A stretch of DNA of 64,000 nucleotides from Amia ocellicauda. Taxonomy: Eukaryota > Chordata > Actinopteri > Amiiformes > Amiidae. A program made the translations under genes and the position numbers. Shown piece after piece: positions 18,131 to 27,800 of this stretch (positions within the stretch are counted from its first letter, which is position 1; the number at the start of each line of letters is the position of its first letter). The notes under the pieces were generated by a model. That model was not told the DNA's origin. It saw only the letters and a program-made list of their open reading frames with translations, and did no database searches. Where the stretch lies: contig NC_089855.1 of assembly GCF_036373705.1 (NCBI RefSeq), positions 49,928,318 to 49,992,317 of the forward strand, given 5' to 3'.

Positions 18131-18637
18131 ATGGGGAATGTTCTGGACTGCTGCTGCAACTGGTTCTGTCATCAACACTCTGCAGCTAACCTGAGAGCGC
18201 TATTACACCATGTGCTTGACAGAAAAGTAGCCAACGCGAGCCTTTTCTCTACAGATTTAACCATCGATGAGGATCAACTTTCAAACCTGGAAAAGTTAAT
18301 GGTTGCTGTAACAAAGACCGGGGGGTACGAACACTGGGATGAAGCGCTCAAGGGGGCCAAGAATGATATTAGGCCATTTCATCAACATCTGTATGACCTT
18401 TTACTGAGCATGTTTAATACCCCTCTGTTTACTTTTAAAATAGGTCATATTGTTGTTTTATTTACATATGTAACTGAGGTGTGTGCCTACAAGATAAAGA
18501 AACAGGTATTTGTTGATATAGATCAAGTAACCAATCATCTGATTTCTTTTTGTCTGGACCGTAGAAAAAATTGTTGTGTATGTTATACTTTTCTCAAATG
18601 TCTAAAAAGGGGTATCTGCTCTCCTGAAGTTGAATAA
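18131..18637 (+). CDS. Candidate Bcl-2-like protein (viral apoptosis-regulator type), copy 2
   Basis: The ORF is 168 residues from the ATG at 18131. The start MGNVLDCCC suits N-myristoylation on Gly2 with nearby palmitoylation, which would put it on membranes. The helical body carries FKIGHIVVLFTYVTEVCAY at about residues 101-119. This resembles the BH1 helix of Bcl-2 proteins (NWGRIVALF-like) and is preceded by an LYDLLLSMF helix as in that fold. The segment VTNHLISFCLDR fits the following BH2-side helix. No C-terminal membrane anchor is seen. The stop codon is embedded in AATAAA (18633-18638). Function by fold likeness only: it would block host cell death. Confidence 0.5.
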   Translation: MGNVLDCCCNWFCHQHSAANLRALLHHVLDRKVANASLFSTDLTIDEDQLSNLEKLMVAVTKTGGYEHWDEALKGAKNDIRPFHQHLYDLLLSMFNTPLFTFKIGHIVVLFTYVTEVCAYKIKKQVFVDIDQVTNHLISFCLDRRKNCCVCYTFLKCLKRGICSPEVE

Positions 18638-18638
18638 A
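18633..18638 (+). terminator. Poly(A) signal overlapping the stop of the Bcl-2-like ORF, copy 2
   Basis: AATAAA includes the TAA stop codon. It is followed within 10 bp by a TATA box for the next gene, so two transcription units appear to abut here. Confidence 0.55.
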
Positions 18639-18646
18639 AAACCTTG

Positions 18647-18654
18647 TATAAAAA
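18647..18654 (+). promoter_or_regulatory. TATA box of the integrase gene, copy 2
   Basis: TATAAAAA lies 47 bp ahead of the integrase ATG at 18694, directly after the preceding gene's poly(A) signal. It is identical in copy 3 at 59900-59907. Confidence 0.6.
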
Positions 18655-18693
18655 CTTTGCGCATAGTGTGGGTCTGTGTGTTTATTTGGCAGA

Positions 18694-19785
18694 ATGACTC
18701 GGCAAGCTCCCCAAATGCATGAACTATACTACAACCCAGCCAAGATTGGGGGTTTGGCGGGTAAGAAGGGTTTTCAAAGAGGACTCGCTGAGGCCGGCGT
18801 GAAGGTTAATGATGTGGTTGTTTCAGAATGGTTACGGGAACAAGACGCCTATACCTTACATAAACCTCTCAGGATTAACTTTAAAAGAAACCGTGTATAT
18901 GCAACTGACATAGACTCACAATGGCAAATGGATCTAGTCGATATGTCAAATTTATCAAAACATAACAATGGTCACAAATTTATGTTGATGTGTATCGATG
19001 TGTTATCAAAATATGCCTGGGCTCGCATTCTACATAATAAAACAGGTCGGGCGGTGACAAGGGCCTTTGAGGATATATTGTCCCAGGGACGATGTCCTAA
19101 AAAACTGCAGACTGATAAAGGAAAAGAGTTTCTCAACAGAGAATTTCAGAATCTACTGAAGAGACACAAAATACATCATTTCACCACCGGTAATGAGCTT
19201 AAGGCATCGGTGGTGGAGAGGTTTAACCGCACCATAAAGACCAAAATGTGGAGATATTTTACAGCGGTCAACACGTTCAAGTATTTTGATAAAGTTCAGG
19301 ATTTTATCGATGCTTACAACCAAGGGTATCACGCCAGTATTAAAATGAAGCCTATAGATGTTGATCAAAGTAATTCTTTTAAGGTCTATAAAAAATTATA
19401 CGGCCCATTTATTAAGAAGGGGAAAACTACTTATAAGTTCAACATCGGTGATGTGGTTCGCGTTTCAAAGCTAAGGAGTACTTTTGCCAAAGGTTATGAA
19501 CAAACATTTTCTGACGAATATTTTACAGTTACCGAACAGGTGGCTAGAGACCCCCCCGTGTACCGGTTAAAAGACTATGACGGGGAGGATATAGAAGGAA
19601 CGTTTTACGAAGCCGAGTTACAAAAAATTATTGTGGGTAAAGACATTGTATACAGAGTTGAAAAGATATTAGCTGAGAAAACCCAGAACCGGAAAAAATA
19701 TGTGTTGGTGAAATGGCTTGGATGGCCTGAAAAGTTCAATAGTTGGGTCCCGGAACAACAGGTTTGTGATATTCAAGCCTTATAA
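18694..19785 (+). CDS. INT: Retroviral-type integrase with C-terminal chromodomain, copy 2
   Basis: The ORF is 363 residues from the ATG at 18694; the open frame extends a few codons upstream without an ATG. The start MTRQAPQMHELYYNP is typical of Polinton integrases. The rve core shows the DDE triad: Asp in WQMDLVDM near residue 79, Asp in LQTDKGKEF near 139, and Glu in VVERFNRTIK near 173. The C-terminal 48 residues, with VYRVEKILAEK and YVLVKWLGWPEKFNSWVP, form a chromodomain, which may guide the element to methylated histone tails. The enzyme inserts the element and makes 6-bp duplications, as seen here. It is apparently identical in copy 3. Confidence 0.96.
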   Translation: MTRQAPQMHELYYNPAKIGGLAGKKGFQRGLAEAGVKVNDVVVSEWLREQDAYTLHKPLRINFKRNRVYATDIDSQWQMDLVDMSNLSKHNNGHKFMLMCIDVLSKYAWARILHNKTGRAVTRAFEDILSQGRCPKKLQTDKGKEFLNREFQNLLKRHKIHHFTTGNELKASVVERFNRTIKTKMWRYFTAVNTFKYFDKVQDFIDAYNQGYHASIKMKPIDVDQSNSFKVYKKLYGPFIKKGKTTYKFNIGDVVRVSKLRSTFAKGYEQTFSDEYFTVTEQVARDPPVYRLKDYDGEDIEGTFYEAELQKIIVGKDIVYRVEKILAEKTQNRKKYVLVKWLGWPEKFNSWVPEQQVCDIQAL

Positions 19786-19789
19786 CAAC

Positions 19790-20587
19790 ATGCCCGCTGG
19801 TGTGATGGGGTCATTACTTTCGATACTCAAGATGGAATCAGGAGGCTTCTACGTGACTCTACCCAGTAACGCCTCTCTCGATATATACCCTAAAAATGAA
19901 ATATCCAGTTACACGGTACAATTTGGAAAATCTATAGATCTAAGGGGGTCGTGGGAAGTGGGGTTGGCGGAAATACAGTATCCTTACACTTGGGCTGTTT
20001 TACAAGATAAGGATGCCACCTTCGCCATTTTTGACGATGTTAAAAAGAGTCAATGGACATTCACGATGCAAGGAGGTTATTATGACAATGTGGATACAAT
20101 ATTAGATGAGATGCATAAACAGTTCTCAGAAGGCACCCCCAACATCAAGCTATATTACAACCCTATTAAAAACAGAGTGTACAAGGTGTCAAAACCTGGT
20201 ATTAGCATTCAAACCAAAGGACAACTGGGGCGTATATTAGGGTTCTATTCTGACACAGAGAGCAGGTTCTCAGAAGTGGTGGCACCCTTCCCGGCTGACA
20301 TCAGTGGCGGCTTTTACACTCTTTATGTGTATACGGATATCATAACACACCAGAGGGTCGGGGATAGCTATGTCCCCCTTTTGAGAAATGTACTTATTAA
20401 AGGTAAAAGCAATGACATGGTCACAATTACTTATGACAAGCCACACTACGTACCAGTCTCAAAGACCCACTTTGACAACATCACGATCGAAGTAAAATCG
20501 GATCAGAATATCAACGTACCCTTCCGCTTCGGTAAAGTTATTGTCAAACTACATTTTCGACCCCTGAAACAGTGTGTACATTATTAA
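19790..20587 (+). CDS. Minor capsid protein (penton, single jelly-roll type), copy 2
   Basis: The ORF is 265 residues from the ATG at 19790; an internal ATG at 19832 (MESGGFYVTLPSN) is an alternative start that matches the conserved beginning of the family better. Signature segments are FYVTLPSNASLDIYP, SWEVGLAEIQYPYTW and GGFYTLYVYTDI, as in Polinton penton-like minor capsid proteins. These form the five-fold vertices beside the double jelly-roll major capsid. The gene starts 5 bp after the integrase stop and ends just before the core-like gene. Confidence 0.9.
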   Translation: MPAGVMGSLLSILKMESGGFYVTLPSNASLDIYPKNEISSYTVQFGKSIDLRGSWEVGLAEIQYPYTWAVLQDKDATFAIFDDVKKSQWTFTMQGGYYDNVDTILDEMHKQFSEGTPNIKLYYNPIKNRVYKVSKPGISIQTKGQLGRILGFYSDTESRFSEVVAPFPADISGGFYTLYVYTDIITHQRVGDSYVPLLRNVLIKGKSNDMVTITYDKPHYVPVSKTHFDNITIEVKSDQNINVPFRFGKVIVKLHFRPLKQCVHY

Positions 20588-20588
20588 A

Positions 20589-21077
20589 ATGGCTACCTCG
20601 AGGGGTTATGTAGATCCTAGCGCCTATGTGGATTATTACAAGATGCAAGCCGTGAACGGCTTGCCCGGTTTTGTAGGAGCCCCCACAATGTATGGAGCCG
20701 GTCTAGGAGGACTCTTTCGTGGTCTCTTTAGAATGGCCGTACCCCTGCTTAAGAGAGGCTCTGCTATAGCCAGACCCCACTTGAAATCAGCGGCTAAAAA
20801 TATTGTTAGTGACGTGTTCACCAATGTTATGAACCGGGCAGCTAGCCATGAGCAGCAGGAGGGTTCGGGTCTCATGGTAATGGCGAGGAGGGGGGGTAAA
20901 AGAAGAAACAGTATGTGTCCACCAGGGCGACGAAGATCCGTGGCTAACAAAAAACGAAGAAGCTCTCATTCTCCAACATATCGTGGAAACACTCGGAGAA
21001 GGAAGCAGCACAAGAAAAAACCTGCAAAAAGAAAGTCTCAAAGAAAGACAAATAGAGCCTCAGGATACATCTTTTAA
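20589..21077 (+). CDS. Basic core-like virion protein, copy 2
   Basis: The ORF is 162 residues from the ATG at 20589 in the context TTATTAAAATGG. The N-terminal part contains VDPSAYVDYYKMQA and GAGLGGLFRGLFRMAVPLLKR, a pattern common to Polinton and adintovirus proteins placed between penton and hexon. The C-terminal half is strongly Arg/Lys-rich with Ser (RRSVANKKRRSS, TRRRKQHKKKPAKRKS), which suits DNA binding inside the particle in the manner of adenovirus core proteins. The function is assigned by composition and position. Confidence 0.7.
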   Translation: MATSRGYVDPSAYVDYYKMQAVNGLPGFVGAPTMYGAGLGGLFRGLFRMAVPLLKRGSAIARPHLKSAAKNIVSDVFTNVMNRAASHEQQEGSGLMVMARRGGKRRNSMCPPGRRRSVANKKRRSSHSPTYRGNTRRRKQHKKKPAKRKSQRKTNRASGYIF

Positions 21078-21079
21078 AA

Positions 21080-22387
21080 ATGTGTTTTGTCCACAGTCTA
21101 TCGGAAGAATGCGTCAAATCAGAACTGGATCTGTTTACAGTTCCATACACTCAAACGAGTATAGATAAGAGCATATATGTAGAGATACCCCCTCTTTCCG
21201 CAATTTCAGATACGGCCCCTCTGGAGTTTTTTATTGCTGGCAATGGCGAGGATTATATTGATTTGAATAACACATTTATTTTAATGAACTGTAAAGTGAC
21301 TGATGAGGATGGCGATGCAATCGAGAAGACGGCCAACGCTGGGGTCATCAATTACCCGGTGGCCACCATGTTTTCACAGGTGGATGTGACCCTGGGAGAT
21401 CGGCTCATTAGTCAAAGCAGCAATACTTACCCCTATAGGGCCATGATGGAGTGTATCCTTAATTATAGTGAGGAGACCCTAAGCAAACAGTTCAGCCCCG
21501 GCCTTTTCTTCAAAGACACCCCAGAAGCTATGGACGACCAGGATCCAGAGGGACTCAATAAGGGTTTGCAAAAAAGAACGGCCTTTTCAACAGAAGGGAG
21601 GACCTTTGAGCTAATGGGACATATTCATGCAGACATATTTTTCCAAGAAAAACTCATGCTCAACGGGGTAGACATTAAAATTAAAATGATCCGTAGTAAA
21701 AGTGCTTTTTGTCTGATGACCCCTGATACTGAAAAATATAAACTGACCATATTATCGGCCTCGCTGTTTGTGAAAAAAGTATCCGTCTCCCCGGCGGTTA
21801 AACTAGGACATGCGCAGGCTTTAATGACGGCAAACGCCAAGTACCCGATCGAAAGAGTCTATATGAAAGTCCACAGTATCCCCGCAGGGACACGGGTGAT
21901 GAACCAGGAAAATCTGTTTCTAGGCCAGCTCCCAAAACAGGTTATTATAGGTCTCGTGGATAATGATGCATTTACCGGGGTTTACAACAAGAACCCCTTT
22001 AACTTTAAACATTATAACGCGGAATTTATAGCACTGTACGTCGATGGTGTGCAGGTTCCATCCAGACCTTTTCAACCTGACTTTGAAAACGGCAACGCGG
22101 TTCGTGAATATTACAGTCTAGTACTGGCTACGGGTCGCCATCTCAAGGATCAACCTCTGCTGATCGATCGCCGGGAATACTGCAGCGTTTACACCCTGTA
22201 CGGTTTCAACCTGACCCCTGACGAAGAGTGTGGACAACATTTTTCACTGATGAAGACGGGCAATATGCGTTTGGAGATGCGTTTCAAGCAGCCTCTACCA
22301 CGCACTGTAAATATGGTCGTGTATGCTGTGTTTGACAACATTATTGAGGTGAATCAGAGGAGAAACGTTCTGTATGATTATTATTAA
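21080..22387 (+). CDS. MCP: Major capsid protein (double jelly-roll hexon), copy 2
   Basis: The ORF is 435 residues from the ATG at 21080, 2 bp after the core-like gene. Family segments include ELDLFTVPYTQTSIDKS at the start, PLEFFIAGNGEDYIDL, SQVDVTLGDRLISQSS, YPYRAMMECILNY, and GNMRLEMRFKQPLP near the end. These match the Polinton major capsid protein, whose trimers build the icosahedral shell. Copy 3 differs by only a few residues. The order penton, core-like, MCP, protease is the usual virion-gene block. Confidence 0.95.
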   Translation: MCFVHSLSEECVKSELDLFTVPYTQTSIDKSIYVEIPPLSAISDTAPLEFFIAGNGEDYIDLNNTFILMNCKVTDEDGDAIEKTANAGVINYPVATMFSQVDVTLGDRLISQSSNTYPYRAMMECILNYSEETLSKQFSPGLFFKDTPEAMDDQDPEGLNKGLQKRTAFSTEGRTFELMGHIHADIFFQEKLMLNGVDIKIKMIRSKSAFCLMTPDTEKYKLTILSASLFVKKVSVSPAVKLGHAQALMTANAKYPIERVYMKVHSIPAGTRVMNQENLFLGQLPKQVIIGLVDNDAFTGVYNKNPFNFKHYNAEFIALYVDGVQVPSRPFQPDFENGNAVREYYSLVLATGRHLKDQPLLIDRREYCSVYTLYGFNLTPDEECGQHFSLMKTGNMRLEMRFKQPLPRTVNMVVYAVFDNIIEVNQRRNVLYDYY

Positions 22388-22388
22388 A

Positions 22389-22946
22389 ATGAACACCAGA
22401 GAGCTCAACCACATCATGAATGCCCTGGACGGCTCACGGAAAGTGTTTCAAGGAGTCTACGCCTGCGACCAGCTGCCTAAATTTAAGATCAAGAATTTAC
22501 CTGCAATGTACATAATCAACACACACCCTAAAAATATGCCCGGAGAACATTGGCTGGCTATTTATCTAAGGGAGGACCGCCGTGGGGAATTTTTTGATTC
22601 CTATGGAAACCCCCCGGATTTCAGACCTTTCCCTCGGAAGATCAATAACTTTCTGCTCAACAACTGTCAAGAAACCATTTACAGCGGTCATCAAGTACAA
22701 AGTCTTCAGACCTTCACTTGTGGTCAACACTGTGTGTTTTTCTTATATCATAGATCTAAAGGAAGGTCATACCCCAATATTATGTCCTTGTACAGTGAGG
22801 ATTTAGGCCAAAATGATAAAAAAGTGGCAGAGTTTGTCAGGACACTGTGGACCCCCCCTTATAACACAATTACTTACGACCCTAGCCAGCCATGTATACA
22901 GATGGGGTGTTCTTGTGAGGATTTTAAAAGATGTCATGCGTGTTAA
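22389..22946 (+). CDS. PRO: Adenain/Ulp1-type cysteine protease, copy 2
   Basis: The ORF is 185 residues from the ATG at 22389, again in the context TTATTAAAATGA. The catalytic set of the C5/C48 clan is visible: His in GEHWLAIY near residue 54, Asp in EFFDSYGNP near 69, Gln in VQSLQTFT, and Cys in CGQHCVFF near 111-115. It would mature capsid proteins inside the particle. The Cys-rich end (CSCEDFKRCHAC) is an extra feature that may bind metal. It is the last gene of the plus-strand arm. Confidence 0.93.
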   Translation: MNTRELNHIMNALDGSRKVFQGVYACDQLPKFKIKNLPAMYIINTHPKNMPGEHWLAIYLREDRRGEFFDSYGNPPDFRPFPRKINNFLLNNCQETIYSGHQVQSLQTFTCGQHCVFFLYHRSKGRSYPNIMSLYSEDLGQNDKKVAEFVRTLWTPPYNTITYDPSQPCIQMGCSCEDFKRCHAC

Positions 22947-23124
22947 AGTGAAAAAATAATGAAAACAGCCTTTGAATCATTAGTTTTGTTTTTATTCAAC
23001 ACAAATCTTATACAAAGCAGGGTTATGTTATAAATAAATGTACAACATTTGAAAATAAAAATAAAAAATAAAAAAATTGTTTGTCGGTTCCTTATTTACA
23101 GGGGAGACAAATAAAAACATGAGA
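22947..23124. terminator. Convergent 3' region with poly(A) signals on both strands, copy 2
   Basis: Plus-strand AATAAA occurs at about 23032 and in the A-rich run at about 23056-23076. The minus strand has AATAAA complements (TTTATT) at about 22990 and 23090. No ORF is present. It serves as the shared 3' end of the two arms. Confidence 0.65.
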
Positions 23125-23868
23125 TTAATAAGCTTCCCAACGATGGATAGATCCTGAGGAGGGTTGCTCAACACGGTCAGAGTAATGAGATATCGGCGTC
23201 AGATCAGTCACCACCTCTTTACACAGACGGATTTTTTGTCGCGTTTCCTGGTTAGGGACTGTTGATTGGGGCATGTTCAGACAGGCCATCGCCTGTAGGA
23301 AAGCATTCCAGCCTACAGGTCGGCGACTATCGGGTACCTTATTAGTGCTAGTGACACTCTTCAACAAATCAAACATGTGTGAACCTTTGATCAGTTGTCC
23401 TTTAAAAACAAATTCACCCTGTTCATTCCAAGTCGTTACCCGCGGTTTCTGAACCATTTTGTGCAGAATATATTCTGCATGTCTTTTGCTTCTGGCCGGC
23501 ATGTTTCTCAAAACATCCGTTACAACATCTCCCTCTGAACTCTCAACAGGTTCGGGCACCGCAACATCTTTATCAACCGTACCCCCCGCATCAGTCCCAG
23601 AACCATTTTCTTGAGAGGCCATGGTTAAAGTTAAAATGTTTTGATCTTTTTCACCCTGTCTAACCAGACGGAGGTAGCGCTGTAACGTGTTGCTATACAT
23701 CTGGGCTTTGGAATACTGATTTAAATCGGCCCTGGCCAGTATAGCTTTCATTTCAGAGTCCAGGTTGTTTTCGGCCGTTTGTCTAATGGGCTCTGGCCCG
23801 ACAACATTTTTTCTCAGTTTCTCAAGCTGCTCCTGAGGGATCAAAAACATTTTCTGAGCATATTCCAT
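23125..23868 (-). CDS. Conserved Polinton protein of unknown function, copy 2
   Basis: The ORF is 247 residues. The N-terminal YAQKMFLIPQEQLEKL is followed by LDSEMKAILARADLNQYSK and LQRYLRLV, a pattern recurring in animal Polintons. A linker rich in Gly, Asp and Glu comes next. The C-terminal part has WNEQGEFVFKGQLIKGSHM and PVGWNAFLQAMACLN, a small conserved globular region. No catalytic motif is seen. It is last in the minus-strand arm and 2 bp from its upstream neighbour, suggesting a shared transcript. Confidence 0.78.
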   Translation of the reverse strand: MEYAQKMFLIPQEQLEKLRKNVVGPEPIRQTAENNLDSEMKAILARADLNQYSKAQMYSNTLQRYLRLVRQGEKDQNILTLTMASQENGSGTDAGGTVDKDVAVPEPVESSEGDVVTDVLRNMPARSKRHAEYILHKMVQKPRVTTWNEQGEFVFKGQLIKGSHMFDLLKSVTSTNKVPDSRRPVGWNAFLQAMACLNMPQSTVPNQETRQKIRLCKEVVTDLTPISHYSDRVEQPSSGSIHRWEAY

Positions 23869-23870
23869 TA

Positions 23871-24206
23871 TTAACCCACTCTGGAAGCTAGAAGACTGGT
23901 TAGGAAAGGCACGGCTATGCTCAACAGCGGTCCTATAAAACCTCCGGTTTGATTAATCTTCTTTCTTTTTCTTTTAATAGAATACTTCTTATTAGCGATG
24001 ATCTTGATAACCGCTTTTTGTTTTTTGAGTTTAGAATGTTGAGAAGGGGTTAGGGGTATATTACCGCGTAAGATGTTAAAAGCTATTTCACACAGGGTCT
24101 CGATCAAATCCGAGGGGGCCCCTGCCAGCACAGCTTTCCTATGGCGCGGGCTCCCCTCAAATAACATTTGCAAAAGCGGCAGATTTCTTTTAATCCGAAC
24201 AGACAT
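23871..24206 (-). CDS. Small basic Polinton protein with hydrophobic C-terminal tail, copy 2
   Basis: The 111-residue sequence is the same as in copy 1: basic N-terminus, conserved CEIAFNILRGNIPL, Lys-rich stretch, and the GGFIGPLLSIAVPFL tail. A membrane-active or core role is plausible by composition only. It sits between the ATPase gene (6 bp) and the conserved terminal gene (2 bp). Confidence 0.8.
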   Translation of the reverse strand: MSVRIKRNLPLLQMLFEGSPRHRKAVLAGAPSDLIETLCEIAFNILRGNIPLTPSQHSKLKKQKAVIKIIANKKYSIKRKRKKINQTGGFIGPLLSIAVPFLTSLLASRVG

Positions 24207-24212
24207 TCTTAT

Positions 24213-24884
24213 TTATTTCCTTTTCTTTAGCACATACACTGCCGGCCAATCGGGCGGGCACAAACCTGTTCTGAGGCGAAAGTCTTCTGGGGTTTGTGCT
24301 TTTAAATCCACAATCAAGTACCCGTAGGGTTTTTTGGTGGCATCCTCAAATGCCTCCAAAAAGAATTTGGTCTGGTTAGGGTACATTTGACGAGCCAAGA
24401 CGGTGACCTGTAGTTTATCTCTGGGGTTTTTAAAAATAATTATATAATTGGCATTTAAATTAATAGTGCGGCTTTTTTTACCTTGAAAAAATAGATTTTG
24501 AACTAAATAAATAATACTTAAATTCCTATGATGAGTGTACTTTGTGAAAGCTTTTTCCACTTCACTGTTGTCACCGGCCTGCTCCATCAGGTCATCAAGG
24601 ATCACTAGATTAGTTTGTCCGGGCGGGAACAGGTCATCGTCACACAACGAGGCGGGGAGACCTTGCACAAATTTCAGATTATTTTTTTTTGATGCCAAAT
24701 CATCGTAGAGAGGTTGCCAGCAAGAGTAACACCACACTATGTTGTCAAGAGCTTGGGACACGGTTGCGTCCACATCTTCTATGATGTTCTTTATAAGATA
24801 GCTCTTACCCGAATTGGAGGGACCGGCTATAATACAGGAGAAAGGGTGTTGAAGTCTGTTATCAAAACCACTGCTAATATCCAT
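24213..24884 (-). CDS. ATP: Genome-packaging ATPase (FtsK/HerA-type), copy 2
   Basis: The ORF is 223 residues. It has a Walker A motif GPSNSGKSY near residues 22-30, Walker B NLVILDDL near 92-99 and the SIIYLVQNLFF strand. It is a packaging motor of the Polinton, virophage and A32 group. It overlaps the 3' end of the polymerase gene by 11 bp. Confidence 0.93.
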   Translation of the reverse strand: MDISSGFDNRLQHPFSCIIAGPSNSGKSYLIKNIIEDVDATVSQALDNIVWCYSCWQPLYDDLASKKNNLKFVQGLPASLCDDDLFPPGQTNLVILDDLMEQAGDNSEVEKAFTKYTHHRNLSIIYLVQNLFFQGKKSRTINLNANYIIIFKNPRDKLQVTVLARQMYPNQTKFFLEAFEDATKKPYGYLIVDLKAQTPEDFRLRTGLCPPDWPAVYVLKKRK

Positions 24885-27800
24885 AAGGCAGAGTGGTATA
24901 ATCAGTCTTCAACACTCTTTTATTGTACACCACCCTGAACCGTTTGTTTAGTGATCTATTTTCCAATGTGTACCCCTTTTTATTGTGATAGATCTGATTT
25001 CCGGCTGTAATAATCTCGCGAGGAGGCGCGTCTTTCTCGGTTACAAAACTTTGTACCAGGGTCGTCAGAGACTTGATGTTAATGAGCTTGTTGTTACAAT
25101 GGTTCAGAGTGAAACCCTTAACTTTCATACAGGTCTTACCCGCAGCCGTTCTGTATGCGTAAGTCTTAGGACCCCCTGAAACAAACTCCACTATGTGGTC
25201 CTGAGGATCTAGCTCGCTCGTTAACTCCCCAAGGTAGTCCCCGAGGGGAGGGACCCAATCCCCTGGCCTGGTGACAAAGATTACAGAGTCAGTATCATGA
25301 TAGAGCGTGCGTTCCTGCAGCTGATCCATTAAGTTGTACAGTTCAAGCCGGGCGTAAGCCGTGGTAAAAACCGCTATGAAAACATTAACGTTTCCCTGTT
25401 TGGTGGGGAAATCTTTAGGGGCCCTCCACTGGACCTGTGCCACGTGGTCATTTAAGAATTGAAAGTGTGATACTGCATGTTGTTTGGAAAAGATAAATTC
25501 TATAAACTGTTCAGGGGTTTTAATCAAGGTTGTGTTTAGACGGTTATTTCTTTCCCCAAACTTACCCCACAGACTGTTTAAAATCAGTTTGGACATTTGT
25601 CTCTTGGCGGGGTTTACAGTTATGTTCCCCGGCTCTAGACGGATCCCTTCCTTTTCAAAATATTGCTGAACGTACCGCTCTTTGGCAGCGGAGTCAACAC
25701 ACCATGAGGGATAGCCCGATGCCTCCTGTTTCCCTTTCAGATGGGTCATAATGTACTCAGCAAAAAGAGTATCAGATTTTTCAGAAAAATGCCAAACCTC
25801 ATACACCTTACCGACTCTGTAACCTTTCTCCACCGCCTTGTCAAGCTCAATGCTACACCAGACACCCGTCAGCGCTCTCTCGTCATCACTGTGCAGACAA
25901 GAGGTATTTTGATTTTCAGTTTCCACACACGTTCTACACAGAGGGAACATCAATTTTCCCGAACACCTGTAAGGCAACACGGGTAGGAACAGCTCACGAG
26001 GAGGGTACATGGTGACTTTGATCAAACCAAAGTACTGTCCGATTTCGAGAAAGTCACGATAAACAATGGTTGGATGCCCCACCGGGTACATTTTGGTCTT
26101 GTTGACATAAGGGTACAGACTGGTGAAATCATAGTAATCTACTCTCTCACCCTCCTTTACCTCATAATGTAAACAGAGGGCGTTGGTACGACCCCCAAAT
26201 AACGCATCCCTGGGCTCTAGACGTTCAGGAAAGTCCAAGGTTTCCATAAACCGTTGTACCTCCACATCCTGTTGCTTCAGGGTCGTCCACGCGTGTTCCC
26301 AAATCACCAGTACATTCAAACCATAGGTGTTTTTTAAAGTTTCAATTAGTTCCTGGAAATCATAGTACATATCACCGCAGAGTTTTTGTGTTACGGGGTT
26401 AAAGGTGTTTGGGTCGAAGCACTGAGGACAGCCATGGTAAATACAACCAGCAAACTCATAAGCGGTACGCCGCCCGGACACGTCGCTAAAACCGTCTAAG
26501 TAGTAAGGACCCATTTTGACTTCCCCTTGATTTAAAGCATGTCTGATGAAGATGTTATCCCGGGCACTCAGATATTCCAGCCACTGTATGGAGACAGTCG
26601 AAAAGTTCTTTTGTCTAGCACGATAGTTGTCAGAAGTGGTGTCCGCTATAGTGTTTTTCTGCAAGAAATTGGATCGATACATTTTCATGCAGAGAGACGC
26701 TATGGTCACACTTTGCAAAGGGTCGAGACCCGACGTGTTGATAACCTCGGTGCGGAAACGCAAACAGGCTTCTTTAAGGATCTCCACATCATTTTTACAA
26801 TAAGCGGCCATCTCTTCTCGGAAATCAAAAACACCCCCCTTAACCGTATTGTACCATTTAAAGAATTCCTCCCTCTCATGAGACATCATAGTATCAACCC
26901 CATAATAAGAGGCGGGCGGGTAGGACCCTCGATAATTTTGAGTGTCCTTAGTATTAAAAAAATGGCAGAACCAACCTTTCTTCTGAGCCTCAAAACCCAG
27001 AGCTTTAGGCAAAGCGCTCAATTTCATGGGGAGGAAATTTAACGAGTCTATGTAACGTTGGTTGAAAGCCTCGTCGGTGAAACACATGATCTTGCTACCC
27101 TGAGCTATTATTTTTGGGGTCACCCCATTTTCCACCAGATACTTCATCAATATGTAAGAATCATAACCCTTAGCATTGTGGGCAATAAATGTGTAATTGA
27201 GGTATTTTGGACCGCGATACCGCGTAAAGAAATCCCTGACACAACTCTCACCGCTAGCTGACCACTCACAATCCAACATGTCAATACAGTGTATATAATT
27301 AGCAACATGGACCCCGTTTTCTTGCCGGCATTCAAAATCAAAAAAGACATACCGGTTGTGCGGCGGCTCCTTTTTAACCGGCTGAATAAAGCACTGGTGT
27401 TCAGACCCCGGGGTTAAATCCGCATTACAGATCCTACATCTCGGTTCCAGACATTTGTGTGGTTTAACCTCATGAAAACGGTACTGGAGGCAACACTGCG
27501 GGCAATATTTAGTTTGATCACAATAACTCCGTTTTTTAACCCCCTCAGCAGCGGCCCTCTGCACCTTATGTTCGGAAAAACAGAATGCGGAGAGACAAAT
27601 CCTTAAGCAATCTTTACATCGGATGGTAGGGGCCAAACCCTTACGACATTGCGGATTGAAACAGACGTTACAGTAACCGTCACAGCGGTGCTTAAGCAAT
27701 CATTGAAGGCCTTATAACACCAATGACAAACATACGAACAACCCAAAAAAGCCGTCAAACTCTTTATTCCAAAGTAATGACTATCACTTAGGAAGAGAAA

